Of a DNA stretch of 64,000 bases, positions 45,623 through 54,759 are shown piece by piece; position 1 is the stretch's first letter, and each line of letters starts with the position of its first letter. The stretch is from CAVUNY01 sp963768585 (GTDB lineage Bacteria; Chloroflexota; Anaerolineae; Anaerolineales; Anaerolineaceae). The notes beneath the pieces were generated by a model that had not been told where the DNA came from, did not search any database, and was given only the letters and a program-made list of their open reading frames with translations. The translations under genes and the position numbers were made by a program. The DNA lies in assembly GCA_963768585.1 (NCBI GenBank), contig CAVYIF010000013.1, positions 310,001 through 374,000 of the forward strand. Direction: 5' to 3'.

Positions 45623-46411
45623 ATGGCGTATGTCGAATACAACCAATTAAAATATTATTCTTTCGAGCTATTTGCTGACACTCCCATTCATCAAGGGATT
45701 TTTACGCGCCAGGGTGGTGTAAGCCCAACCCCCTGGGATTCGTTAAATACTGGTGGGATGAACGGCGATGTCAGGGGCAATGTAATAGAGAACCGTCGGA
45801 GGATATTTGCTGCATTCGAACGTAAAGTAGAAACAATTTTTGATGTATGGCAGGTACACGGCACAGAAGTCATTGCCACGAAAACAGCGCGCCCTCTCAA
45901 TGCGGCCCATCAAAAAGCAGATGCAATTCTCACCGATCACGAAAATATAACCCTGTTTATGCGTTTTGGTGATTGTGTTCCTATTTATTTTTATGATCCG
46001 GTAAAGCGGGTGATCGGAATCGCCCATGCTGGCTGGCAAGGGACCGTAAAAAAAATCGTCCAAACCACAGTGAAAAACATGCAGCAGGCTTACAACAGCC
46101 AAACTGAAGATATTCTGGCGGGCATCGGGCCATCGATCTGTGGGGCGCATTATGAGTTTGGCGGACAGGCTTTAGAATTTGTGCAGGAATCATTTAAAAA
46201 TGAACTTGCCGAAGTTCTATTTGAAAAGGACGGTAAAATTCATTTTGATCTTTGGCGAGCGAATTATCTTTTACTCATTCAAGCCGGTCTGAAACACGAG
46301 CATATCCAAATCAGTGGTGTTTGTACGGCTGGGAATATAGAGGATTGGTATTCTCACCGGGCAGAACAAGGGAAAACAGGACGTTTTGGGGCGCTTCTTG
46401 CGCTAAAATAG
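45623..46411 (+). CDS. pgeF: peptidoglycan editing factor PgeF (YfiH, laccase-domain family)
   Basis: 262 residues. Family motifs: HQGIFTRQGGVSPTPWDSLN, VWQVHGTEV, KADAILTDH, GDCVPIYFYDP, AHAGWQGTVKKIV and IGPSICGAHYEFG, containing the conserved His and Cys metal ligands. Such proteins were called multicopper polyphenol oxidases but act in peptidoglycan precursor quality control, removing wrongly incorporated Ser. It is followed by yggS after one base. Confidence 0.93.
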   Translation: MAYVEYNQLKYYSFELFADTPIHQGIFTRQGGVSPTPWDSLNTGGMNGDVRGNVIENRRRIFAAFERKVETIFDVWQVHGTEVIATKTARPLNAAHQKADAILTDHENITLFMRFGDCVPIYFYDPVKRVIGIAHAGWQGTVKKIVQTTVKNMQQAYNSQTEDILAGIGPSICGAHYEFGGQALEFVQESFKNELAEVLFEKDGKIHFDLWRANYLLLIQAGLKHEHIQISGVCTAGNIEDWYSHRAEQGKTGRFGALLALK

Positions 46412-46412
46412 T

Positions 46413-47144
46413 ATGATGGTTGATCTTACTTCTCAAATCCGAAATAACCTGGAAAGTGTGCAGGAAAGAATCGGAAATGCTGCCAAGGTTTCCGGAAGAG
46501 AACCCGAGGATGTTTGCCTGGTTGTCGTGAGTAAGGCGCAGCCTGTTAATATCATCCAGGCAGCCTATCAATCCGGAGTGCGCAGGTTTGGAGAGAATTA
46601 TCCTCTAGAAGCAGAAAAAAAGATTGTTGAACTTGGCCAAATTGAGGATATTGAGTGGCATATGATCGGTCATTTACAGAGTCGCAAAATCCCGATCATT
46701 GGGAAATTTTTTCATTATATTCATTCTGTTGATCGTTTGAGCCTGGCTGAGAAGCTGAACCGGGTCCTTGGGGAACAGCAAAAAATATTGCCCGCATTTC
46801 TAGAAGTCAATATTAGCGGAGAGGAGCAAAAAAACGGCTGGCCTGCGCACGATCCGGATCAATGGGCTCAATTGATATCTGATTTCTCCTCTATTTCAGC
46901 GCTGCCCAATTTGAAAATTATGGGTTTAATGACGATGCCTCCATATTTTGATGACCCTGAATTGACGAGACCCTATTTTTGCAAGCTGCGTCAGTTGAGA
47001 GACTATTTATCTTCCAAATTGCCTGGGGTGAATTGGAAAGAGCTCTCAATGGGTACAAGCGGGGATTTTGAAGTAGCGATTGAAGAAGGTGCTACATTTG
47101 TTAGAATTGGCCAGGCAATTCTGGGGCCTCGCCCGGTTAAATAA
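46413..47144 (+). CDS. yggS: YggS-family PLP homeostasis protein
   Basis: 243 residues, single TIM-barrel domain. The PLP lysine is K41 in LVVVSKAQP. RRFGENYPLEAEKK, WHMIGHLQSRK, LEVNISGEEQKNGW and the final SMGTSGDFEVAIEEGATFVRIG are the conserved blocks. It binds PLP and buffers it in the cell. Gene order pgeF-yggS-yggT-yggU is a common bacterial arrangement. Confidence 0.95.
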   Translation: MMVDLTSQIRNNLESVQERIGNAAKVSGREPEDVCLVVVSKAQPVNIIQAAYQSGVRRFGENYPLEAEKKIVELGQIEDIEWHMIGHLQSRKIPIIGKFFHYIHSVDRLSLAEKLNRVLGEQQKILPAFLEVNISGEEQKNGWPAHDPDQWAQLISDFSSISALPNLKIMGLMTMPPYFDDPELTRPYFCKLRQLRDYLSSKLPGVNWKELSMGTSGDFEVAIEEGATFVRIGQAILGPRPVK

Positions 47145-47162
47145 GTCCAGAAGGAAAAATGT

Positions 47163-47423
47163 ATGATTAGTTTCTTAATCCAAATAATTCAAAGTGTCGC
47201 CTGGGTATTGACGATGTTAATCCTCGCTGATGTGATCGTATCCTATTTCATGAATCCGTATCATCCAATTCGATCCTTTTTAGATCGCATCGTACAACCG
47301 ATGCTGCTGCCTATTCAGAGGATTCTTCCTTCATTTGGTGGGATCGATTTTAGCCCCATTGTCTTGTTTTTATTGATTCAACTGGTGGAAACATTTCTTA
47401 TTAATATACTTGTAGCTCTTTGA
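47163..47423 (+). CDS. yggT: YggT-family membrane protein
   Basis: 86 residues with two membrane helices around a loop containing MNPYHPIRSFLDRIVQPMLLPIQRILPS, the hallmark of YggT. In other bacteria the family is linked to osmotic stress or to the division and envelope machinery. It sits between yggS and the DUF167 gene. Confidence 0.92.
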   Translation: MISFLIQIIQSVAWVLTMLILADVIVSYFMNPYHPIRSFLDRIVQPMLLPIQRILPSFGGIDFSPIVLFLLIQLVETFLINILVAL

Positions 47424-47433
47424 TTGAGGAAAA

Positions 47434-47748
47434 ATGACTGATGATCGGAAATTTAAGCTACATCATGGCCAGGTCGGAGCGGCAATTACAGTTCGTGTCC
47501 ATCCACGATCAAAACAAAATAAAATTAGAGAAATCCTTAAAGATGGAACAATCGATCTAAATTTAACTGCATCGAACACGGATCAGGATATCAATAATTC
47601 TCTGATAGTTTTTTTGACTCAAATTCTTGGGAATAAGAAGGGTGATATTGAAATCATTGCCGGGCAGCAAGGGTTGGATAAACTGATAACTATTCTGAAT
47701 CTTGATGCAGATGAAGTCCAGACCAAGATTATGAATTATCTAAAATGA
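47434..47748 (+). CDS. DUF167 family protein (YggU-like)
   Basis: 104 residues. The conserved block is ITVRVHPRSKQNKI, then IDLNLTAS and KKGDIEIIAGQQGLDKLI. It is a small alpha/beta protein of unknown function that often follows yggT. It is the last gene of the run and faces the NACHT gene with an 18-base gap. Confidence 0.88.
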   Translation: MTDDRKFKLHHGQVGAAITVRVHPRSKQNKIREILKDGTIDLNLTASNTDQDINNSLIVFLTQILGNKKGDIEIIAGQQGLDKLITILNLDADEVQTKIMNYLK

Positions 47749-47765
47749 AGGTGATCATTTAAAGT

Positions 47766-50303
47766 CTACGGGGTGATTTGCATTCTGTTTTGTTTTTCAG
47801 TTTCAGAATTGAGGTTTTCGATATACCACAGTGCGTATTGCGCCGTTTCATTCAGTGGATAAGCAGCCTGGACAGCCGTTTCATTAATGGCTGATGCTAT
47901 TTTTTCGTCAGGCATTAACCTCAAATGATCAAGAGCGGCTAACTGTTCTTCCAACGATCCGGATTGAAGGGCATGGAGCAAAATATCAATTGCCGGATCG
48001 CCTTTCGAGATTCCCAACCCAAGCTTGCTGGCATAATCAAACAACCAGGGTGTTTCTGATGGTGAAGTAAGAGGGTGCGGCGTGGTAGGATTTGGGGATT
48101 GAATGATATCCAATGCCTGACTGGCGGCATTGCGAACGACCCATTGCCCATCCTGTACTGCCATTTGCTCCAGAAGCTCTACGGCCCAATTTTCCTTGAT
48201 ATGAGATAAACCAAACACAACTGAACGCCGAACCAGAAGATTTTCAGAATTTGCTTCAATCTCTAATATTTTGTAACCGTTTCTTGGGTCACGCGCAAGT
48301 GTTTCAGCGGATGCCAGCCTGAGGGTTTCGTCTTCCGCAGAAAGACATTCGGCAAGTAAATCAAGTGAGGCCTGGTCTTGAAAGGCGCCTATTGCATAAC
48401 AAGCATTATTTCGCACATCGGGCTCGGCATCGTTTAACATTCCAGCCAGATGATCGAGAGATTTTTTATCGATAAGCATGCCTAATGCCAGACAGGCAAT
48501 GGCGCGCGTTGTTGGCCTTGGAGAAGCCAACAACTGGCGAAATAACACAGCCATTGAAGGATCATTGGATTTTACCAATCCACTGGCAAATCTCAACCTG
48601 GTCGCGTAGAATAAAGTTTCATCCATCACTCCATCCGCCAGGCGTTTCATCAATCGAGCGCGCATGGTACCGCCGGGTGGGATCAATCTCAGCCACCGGC
48701 TGGCTGTTAATGGGTGCTTGAAGAAGGGCGGGTTTCCCTGTAACTGGTCGTTTCCGAAAGAAAATTGGTCCGGATACCTGGCAAAGAAATATCCGGCAGC
48801 CAACTGCCTTGTTTCCCAGTGCTCTGAATCTGAAAGCCAGGATTGGATTTCAGATGTCGCCTCCATTGACGAGGCCAGATATCCCATGAAGCAAATATGG
48901 TTGAAGCGATAATTATGCCCATAATGTTCACTGATTAACCCGTTTTGTACGAGTGTATCGATCCATTTTGATGATATGGAAATTTGTTCGATCTGAACAG
49001 CTGTTTCTTCCTGCTTTTGTGAATCTTCGCCCTGGGCTGCCGTAGGATCAAATAATTGGGATTGGGAATGCGATAATTGAGAGAATGAGTTGCCGATTTC
49101 CGACTGTGAAAACCCAGATCTGGCGTTCTTAACTAATTCAAGCGCTAATGTCTGAAGGGAATCACGTGCGGTAGTATTGGGCAAATATCGCGAGATGTAG
49201 GTTTCCAGAGCGTTTAATGGGCCAGGTTTGCCACCTTCTCCAGAATATACAGCCCAAATATTAACAGTCCATTCCAGTGGGGTCAGGTGTATTTGGTGAG
49301 GATTGACCCAATTATCGATAAAAATGGGATCAGGGTTCTCGATCGACGATTTCTGGGAAATTTCGGGGATAATTAAATTTTTCCATGACTGTCCCCAATT
49401 CTGAATAAACTGCACCCGGTCATTATCGGTCCAATCTGCGATAGTAACTGGGAAAAAACCTAAAGACAATAAACCGTCGAGGTTGGCGGGCGATCCTGTG
49501 GTCACGACTTGAAGATGAGGAAATTCTTGTGAGATCAGTCGCAGATAATTCACAGCTTCTTTCAAGCGAGAAAGCGGAAGTTCATCCAGCCCATCTAAAA
49601 GAAGGATGGCTTTCGATTCTGAAAACACTATTTTTAGAAATGAAGGAACCCGGCTCTGAACGAATATTGGCAGCCCGGAAGACAGAAGTCTTGAAAAAAC
49701 CATGACCAGTTCGTCAGGTTGTGGGATTGGATTCGAAAGTAAGTCTTCGATGTGCAGGTAAATTGGAACTCTGGCAGAAGAAACATTTTGGGTGGAATCT
49801 TTTCTTGCGAGTTCACAAGCATATTGGGCGAGACAGACAGATTTACCGGTGCCTGGTTGACCGACGACGACCAGATTTGCATTTTTCGCAGCCAATTTTG
49901 CCAGGGTAGATAAATCGTTTTGATAATTGGATGAAATTTCAGGCCAATCTGGAAGATATGGAATTGAGGGTATGGGCAAATTTTCCAGATCGTTTTCTTG
50001 GGCCGGATCAATTAATGGCGGCGGTGGGATCAATCTTGGCGGAATGAGGATTTCATCCAGAGCGAACAATTGAGCGGCAAGATGGGCTTTTTGAGCCCGT
50101 TTTAGAACGTCCTGGCGGATGGCGATATTTGCGCCAATAAAATTACGATCTCGAAATTCTTGAAATTTCCGTTTTGAAACTGAAAGCAAGTACGGGAGTA
50201 AAGTCTTTTTAAATTGTCCAAACAGGAACCAGAATAACGTCCCTGCTGCAATCCCTAAAAAGAAAGATAAACCGTCAACTCTGATATTTAGCCAATCTGG
50301 CAT
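47766..50303 (-). CDS. membrane-anchored NACHT NTPase with HEAT repeats
   Basis: 845 residues. One membrane helix (~11-28) starts the protein, followed by a linker and the P-loop VVVGQPGTGKSV (148-155). Walker B is AILLLDGLDELP (~233-242), with the second acidic residue typical of NACHT. WTDNDRVQFIQNW and RFNHICFMGYLA mark the helical domains. Residues ~570-845 are HEAT/PBS-lyase-type repeats (LDHLAGMLNDAEPDVRNNACYAIG). STAND ATPases of this type act as sensors or scaffolds, some in anti-phage defence. It follows the zinc ribbon gene by three bases, so they form one operon. Confidence 0.87.
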   Translation of the reverse strand: MPDWLNIRVDGLSFFLGIAAGTLFWFLFGQFKKTLLPYLLSVSKRKFQEFRDRNFIGANIAIRQDVLKRAQKAHLAAQLFALDEILIPPRLIPPPPLIDPAQENDLENLPIPSIPYLPDWPEISSNYQNDLSTLAKLAAKNANLVVVGQPGTGKSVCLAQYACELARKDSTQNVSSARVPIYLHIEDLLSNPIPQPDELVMVFSRLLSSGLPIFVQSRVPSFLKIVFSESKAILLLDGLDELPLSRLKEAVNYLRLISQEFPHLQVVTTGSPANLDGLLSLGFFPVTIADWTDNDRVQFIQNWGQSWKNLIIPEISQKSSIENPDPIFIDNWVNPHQIHLTPLEWTVNIWAVYSGEGGKPGPLNALETYISRYLPNTTARDSLQTLALELVKNARSGFSQSEIGNSFSQLSHSQSQLFDPTAAQGEDSQKQEETAVQIEQISISSKWIDTLVQNGLISEHYGHNYRFNHICFMGYLASSMEATSEIQSWLSDSEHWETRQLAAGYFFARYPDQFSFGNDQLQGNPPFFKHPLTASRWLRLIPPGGTMRARLMKRLADGVMDETLFYATRLRFASGLVKSNDPSMAVLFRQLLASPRPTTRAIACLALGMLIDKKSLDHLAGMLNDAEPDVRNNACYAIGAFQDQASLDLLAECLSAEDETLRLASAETLARDPRNGYKILEIEANSENLLVRRSVVFGLSHIKENWAVELLEQMAVQDGQWVVRNAASQALDIIQSPNPTTPHPLTSPSETPWLFDYASKLGLGISKGDPAIDILLHALQSGSLEEQLAALDHLRLMPDEKIASAINETAVQAAYPLNETAQYALWYIENLNSETEKQNRMQITP

Positions 50304-50306
50304 GAT

Positions 50307-50981
50307 TTATCCCGCGTAAAGGATGCGCCCACAGGTAGAACAAAGTACTAATTGCGATGGCGACTTTGCGGATTGAATCTCGGCAGGTCTCAATGCGGAC
50401 CCACAGCCTGTACATCCGCCGTCCTCAACCGAGCTGACTGCCAGCCCTCGCTTTTGTTTGCGCAAATGATTGTAAAGTGTCAGATCTTCAGCAGGAATTT
50501 GCGGCAGGGTAGCTTCTTTTTCTGTAATAAGTCTTTCCTTTGTTCTGAGCAGCTGGCTTTTTTCTCCCATTAACCCGGCCAGACGATTGGCAGTATCGGC
50601 CTCAGCCTGGATGAGGTTGTTTGCCGTTATGTTTTGCTGCTTCTCAAACTCTTCAAGGGTTAGCATATAATCAAGCTGTTCATCTTCCAGAACCGAGATG
50701 ATTTTTTTCAGCGAAAGGATTTCATTTTGAAGATCTTGCAGTTCTTTTGGATTTCTGATTTTCCCCCCATATAACGCTGCTTCAGAAGTTTCCATTTTAA
50801 TGCGGTGTTTTTGGATGGCTTCCTCAGTTTGTTGGATACTCTTCTGAGCAGTTTTTATGTTCTTTTTGGCTATCTGCTCGGCTTCTTTTGCCTGGTCCAA
50901 AAGTTCATTTGTCGATAGAATCTGGTCGATCTCAGCCATCCTGCTCTGAATCTGATCCAGTTCTGTATCGATTTTCTGCAA
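50307..50981 (-). CDS. coiled-coil protein with C-terminal zinc ribbon
   Basis: 224 residues from a TTG start. Residues ~1-170 form a long antiparallel coiled coil (KIDTELDQIQSRMAEIDQIL and following). The C-terminus is a four-cysteine zinc ribbon (GCTGCGSALRPAEI, then VLCSTCGRILYAG). The family occurs widely in bacteria, with no firm function. The likely natural start is ATG 51008, six bases after a near-consensus promoter, reading MS-stop-AFHLAQLQK. The third codon is TAA here, where a CAA would give an unbroken protein. It is cotranscribed with the NACHT gene. Confidence 0.8.
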   Translation of the reverse strand: MQKIDTELDQIQSRMAEIDQILSTNELLDQAKEAEQIAKKNIKTAQKSIQQTEEAIQKHRIKMETSEAALYGGKIRNPKELQDLQNEILSLKKIISVLEDEQLDYMLTLEEFEKQQNITANNLIQAEADTANRLAGLMGEKSQLLRTKERLITEKEATLPQIPAEDLTLYNHLRKQKRGLAVSSVEDGGCTGCGSALRPAEIQSAKSPSQLVLCSTCGRILYAG

Positions 50982-51014
50982 CTGTGCGAGATGAAATGCT
51001 TAACTCATAATCGG

Positions 51015-51043
51015 ATTATAGAAGCGGTTGCCCGGATTGGCAA
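51015..51043 (-). promoter_or_regulatory. promoter of the zinc ribbon / NACHT operon (leaderless)
   Basis: Minus strand: TTGCCA, a 17-bp spacer and TATAAT, then six bases to ATG at 51008. No Shine-Dalgarno is present. Confidence 0.78.
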
Positions 51044-51117
51044 GTGCAATCGCGAAATGTGGAAAATTTGTAGCCCGATCAGATGATCTACTGTATACTT
51101 TTCCTGGAGCCTAATTC

Positions 51118-52641
51118 ATGAAACGTAAACCATTGTGGCTGGCGCTTATCATTTTTTCCATACTGGTTACAATTCCATATCTGGTTGCATTTTTCAATGC
51201 GGGAAATAATTATGTGTTTGGTGGGTATCTACTCAACCCTCAAGATGGGAATTCCTACCTCGCTAAAATGGAGGAGGGCTGGCGAGGAGATTGGAAATTC
51301 ACTTTACCTTTCAGTGCTGAAAAAAGTGAAGGTGCTTACTTATTTTTATTTTATATCTTTCTGGGGCACGTAGCTCGACTTACTGGAATTTCTTTAGTGC
51401 TTGTTTTCCATTTGACCCGGGTCTTATGTGTTTTATTTATGGTGTTCACTCTTTACCATTTCACGCAATGGTTATTTAAAGAGAACCCTGAAAATGCCGG
51501 CAAGGCATTTCTTTTATGTCTATTTGGGTCTGGACTGGGGTGGCTGTTTCTTCTATTTGGTCTTGTAACTTCTGATTTGTGGGTTGCTGAGACTTACCCA
51601 TTTTTATCGGCTTTTGCTAGCCCGCATTTCAGCCTTGGCATCGGTATTTTGTTATGGATATTTATAGATTTGGCCGGTCAGCCTTCATTCCTCCGTTTGA
51701 TCAGATTAGCTTTTTGGGGGCTGTTATTGGCGATTGTAATGCCATTTGGGGTTGTCGTGGCAGGCAGCATTGGTTTTTTGTGGACGGTGAGCGAGTGGTT
51801 CAGCACAAAGAAAATTGAAATCCGGCCTTTAATCTCGGCGTTTATTTTGGGCGGACCTTTTGTGCTTTATCAATACCTGGCGAGTCAGCGCGACCCCTTG
51901 TTATCCATTTGGAATGTTCAAAACATTACCCAATCGCCTCCCGTTTGGGATCTGACAATAGCATTGCTGCCAGCTTTAATTTTTGCTGTCCTGGGGCTTT
52001 TGAGCGTGCTACGAACCTCAGCGTGGAATCAAAGCAACCGATTGTTAGTCATCTGGGTCGTGGTCGGGGCTGCGTTGATTTATTTCCCTTTTTCCCTGCA
52101 GCGTCAATTCATGTTTAGCTACTTTGTTCCGGTGGGCTGTCTGGCGATTGTGGGCATACAATCTTTGCTAAGCCAACCCCGTAAGTTTTTTGAGAATTTA
52201 TTTCCATTAGTGTTTTCATTGTCGATCATCTCCAATGGATTTGTAATTCTGTTAGCGATTTTTGGAATTATCCAGAAATCACCGGTTTTTTACCTGACGA
52301 AAGATGAGGTTTTAGCCTTTGATTATCTCAAGACGGCCGGCCCAGAGGAGGTTTTAGTGCTGTGCGCGCCAGAAACCGGTAATTTTATCCCTGGATGGAC
52401 CGGTGACAGGGTGATTTACGGTCATATATTTGAAACTGTGTATGCGGACAAATCTAAATTAGAGGTTACCGGTATATATTCTGGACGAATTGCGACCGGA
52501 GAGGTGAAAGATTATTTACTGCAACAGCAGGTTAAATATGTATTTTGGGGTCCACGCGAGAAAAAATTGGGTCCGGCTGAATTCTTAAGTTTGCTTAAAC
52601 CTGTATATCAAAATGGATCGGTTGAAATTTATTCCTGGTAA
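51118..52641 (+). CDS. polytopic membrane protein, copy A of a duplicated pair (GT-C-like)
   Basis: 507 residues with about 11-12 membrane helices. After helix 1 an extracytoplasmic loop carries NPQDGNSYLAKMEEG, the position where GT-C glycosyltransferases keep an acidic residue. Other blocks shared with the gene at 54.8-56.3 kb are IWNVQNITQSPP, YFPFSLQRQ and VKYVFWGPREKKLG. It is probably a lipid-sugar-dependent glycosyltransferase or related envelope protein, by topology only. TGGAG precedes the ATG and TATACT lies ~20 bases further up. The downstream gene begins inside its last codons. Confidence 0.75.
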   Translation: MKRKPLWLALIIFSILVTIPYLVAFFNAGNNYVFGGYLLNPQDGNSYLAKMEEGWRGDWKFTLPFSAEKSEGAYLFLFYIFLGHVARLTGISLVLVFHLTRVLCVLFMVFTLYHFTQWLFKENPENAGKAFLLCLFGSGLGWLFLLFGLVTSDLWVAETYPFLSAFASPHFSLGIGILLWIFIDLAGQPSFLRLIRLAFWGLLLAIVMPFGVVVAGSIGFLWTVSEWFSTKKIEIRPLISAFILGGPFVLYQYLASQRDPLLSIWNVQNITQSPPVWDLTIALLPALIFAVLGLLSVLRTSAWNQSNRLLVIWVVVGAALIYFPFSLQRQFMFSYFVPVGCLAIVGIQSLLSQPRKFFENLFPLVFSLSIISNGFVILLAIFGIIQKSPVFYLTKDEVLAFDYLKTAGPEEVLVLCAPETGNFIPGWTGDRVIYGHIFETVYADKSKLEVTGIYSGRIATGEVKDYLLQQQVKYVFWGPREKKLGPAEFLSLLKPVYQNGSVEIYSW

Positions 52642-54759
52642 CCGGTATGCCAGGTGGGCATATATTGGGGTATTTTTATTTATCCCCCTGGTTTTGCTAA
52701 TTCCAGGTTGGGATGGCTTTGTGTATTCACCCCGATCTTCTTATTCTGATTTGACCATTTCACATTATCCGAATGCACTTTTTCTCCTGGACACTTTAGC
52801 AAGGGGACAATTCCCATTGTGGTCTCCCATGTTATTTGCAGGTTACCCTTTTGCGGCTGATCCACTATCTGGGTTGTGGTATCTACCGGGATGGCTGGCA
52901 TATATTTTTCCACTACCCTTTGGTTTTAACTTTAAATCTTTTAATTCATTTATTTTTTTCCGGCGCGGGCATGTGGCTTTTTCTGCGTGAAAGCAAATTT
53001 ACATGGCTGCCTGCCCTGGGTGGGGCCTTGATGTGGGAATTGATGCCAAAAATATTTGCTCATATTGGCGCAGGGCATATAACATTTATTTATGCGATTG
53101 CCTGGACACCCTGGCTGCTGCTGGCTGAAATAAGGCATGAAAAAACAAAATTCCCTTATTGGGGCGCTATTGTTTTAACGATGATTGTGCTGGCGGATAT
53201 TCGTTGGGCGGTTTATGCCGGATTGTTATGGCTGGCATTCAGCGCCTGGCAAGGATGGAAAAAAAGATCTTTCACCAAAATACAAGAATTGGCCGTTTGG
53301 ATAAAACATTTGGTAATAAGTGTTTTTATCGCCGGTGTACTTTCCGCGCCGTTAGTTCTTCCATTAGCGGAGTTTTCAGGTCTTTCTACGCGCAGCCTGA
53401 TGAGCGTTGAAGATAATTTGAGCTTTTCACTTTCCCCCATCCAATTATTTGGCTTTTTAGCCCCTAATTTTGGGGGGTATGCCGAATGGACAGTTTACTT
53501 TGGCGGAATGTTTTTACTGATAATAATCTGGATACTCACCCATCGTGAATTGCGCAAGGTGTCAGCTTTTTGGCTGTTAGCGTTAATCTGTACTCTTTTA
53601 CTGTCTTTGGGAGCATCTTTTCCGCCCAACCAATGGCTCGCCCGTCTGCCTGGAATGGATCTACTGCGGGTACCCTCGCGGTTCATGGTGATTTTTGGCT
53701 TTGCCGGATGCGTTTTGACAGCAGCCTTTCTTCAATCCAATCCGCGAAGTCGTGAACGGAGAGTCCATTTCTGGGGAAATTTATTTTCGGCCGGAATCGT
53801 TGTGTTTTCCTGGGTGATCGTGATCGGATTATGGTTGATTTCAGGATCGACACCCTGGCAAAATTTATGGGGTGCAGTAATTCTTACGAGTGGTTTTATC
53901 TTGTTATTTTCAGAAAGAGGCGGTAAAAGAACGTATATTTTTTTATCAGGCCAGTTTTTTACTACTGATTCTATTGGACCTGGGAAGCGTGGCAAAAAGC
54001 AATTTTATATATATAGATCCAAGTATTGTGTTAGGTGAAAAATCTGATGTTGCGGCAGCGCTGGTCTCCAATGATGAACCAATACGCATATACAGCCCGT
54101 CATACAGCTTGCCCCAGCAAACCGCGGCCCGATTCGGATTAGAAACTATCAATGGAATCGATCCATTGCAATTGAGAAATTTTATTCATTTTTTCAGTCA
54201 GGCCAGTGGAATACCTTATCAAAAATACAGTGTCACCGTACCGCCATTTGACAATGCGGAATTATCTCTCGTGAACCAGGGCTATCCGATCAACGCTCCA
54301 TTAATGGGTTTGTTGAATGTCAAATACATTGTATCTTCATTCGAAGTCGATTCGCCTGGTCTGACTTTTCAGAATGAAGAAAGCGGCCAATATATTTATA
54401 TCAATCAGGCGTTCAGACCGAGGGCATGGGTTCAGCCGCGTCAGGAAGAGTTCGATCAATATTCAAATGCTGTGTCCATCCGCAAAACTTCGCCTAATCA
54501 CATCAATCTTGAGGGAACAGGTCCTGGTACGCTTGTTTTATCTGCGATGGTTTATCCGGGTTGGCAGGTCAAGGTCGATGGGAAAACGTCGGATCTCTTG
54601 ACCATCCACCAACTTTTACGCGGCGTTAATCTTCCGCCGGGCAAGCATCAGGTCGATTTTTCTTACCGCCCCGACCTTCTCTATATCTCGCTGGCATGTG
54701 CTGTTTTTGGTTGGATGTGGATGATTCACCAATTCTTGATTTCAGGGAGTGGATTTTGA
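52613..54759 (+). CDS. YfhO-like membrane protein, copy B (two frameshifts)
   Basis: The protein is readable across three frames. Frame 1 runs to WLAYIFPLP, frame 2 from LVLTLNLLIHLFFSGAGMWLF to ERGGKRTY, and frame 3 from QASFLLLILLDLGSVAKSNF to the stop. Deleting one base in CCCTTT at 52916-52921 and one T in the T7 run at 53938-53944 restores a ~715-residue protein. It would have ~11 helices and a C-terminal beta domain (MVYPGWQVKVDG, then HQVDFSYRPDLLYISL), as in YfhO, a family tied to glycosylation of wall or lipoteichoic polymers. It begins inside the upstream gene and overlaps the next at TTTTGA. Confidence 0.8.

Noticed and set aside
47766..50303. Calling the NACHT gene an established anti-phage system
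   Set aside because: No known effector domain or other defence genes adjacent; kept as a finding only.
52613..54759. Reading copy B as three separate small membrane proteins
   Set aside because: Each frame ends mid-domain and the sequence continues smoothly in the next frame; one gene with two indels explains it better.
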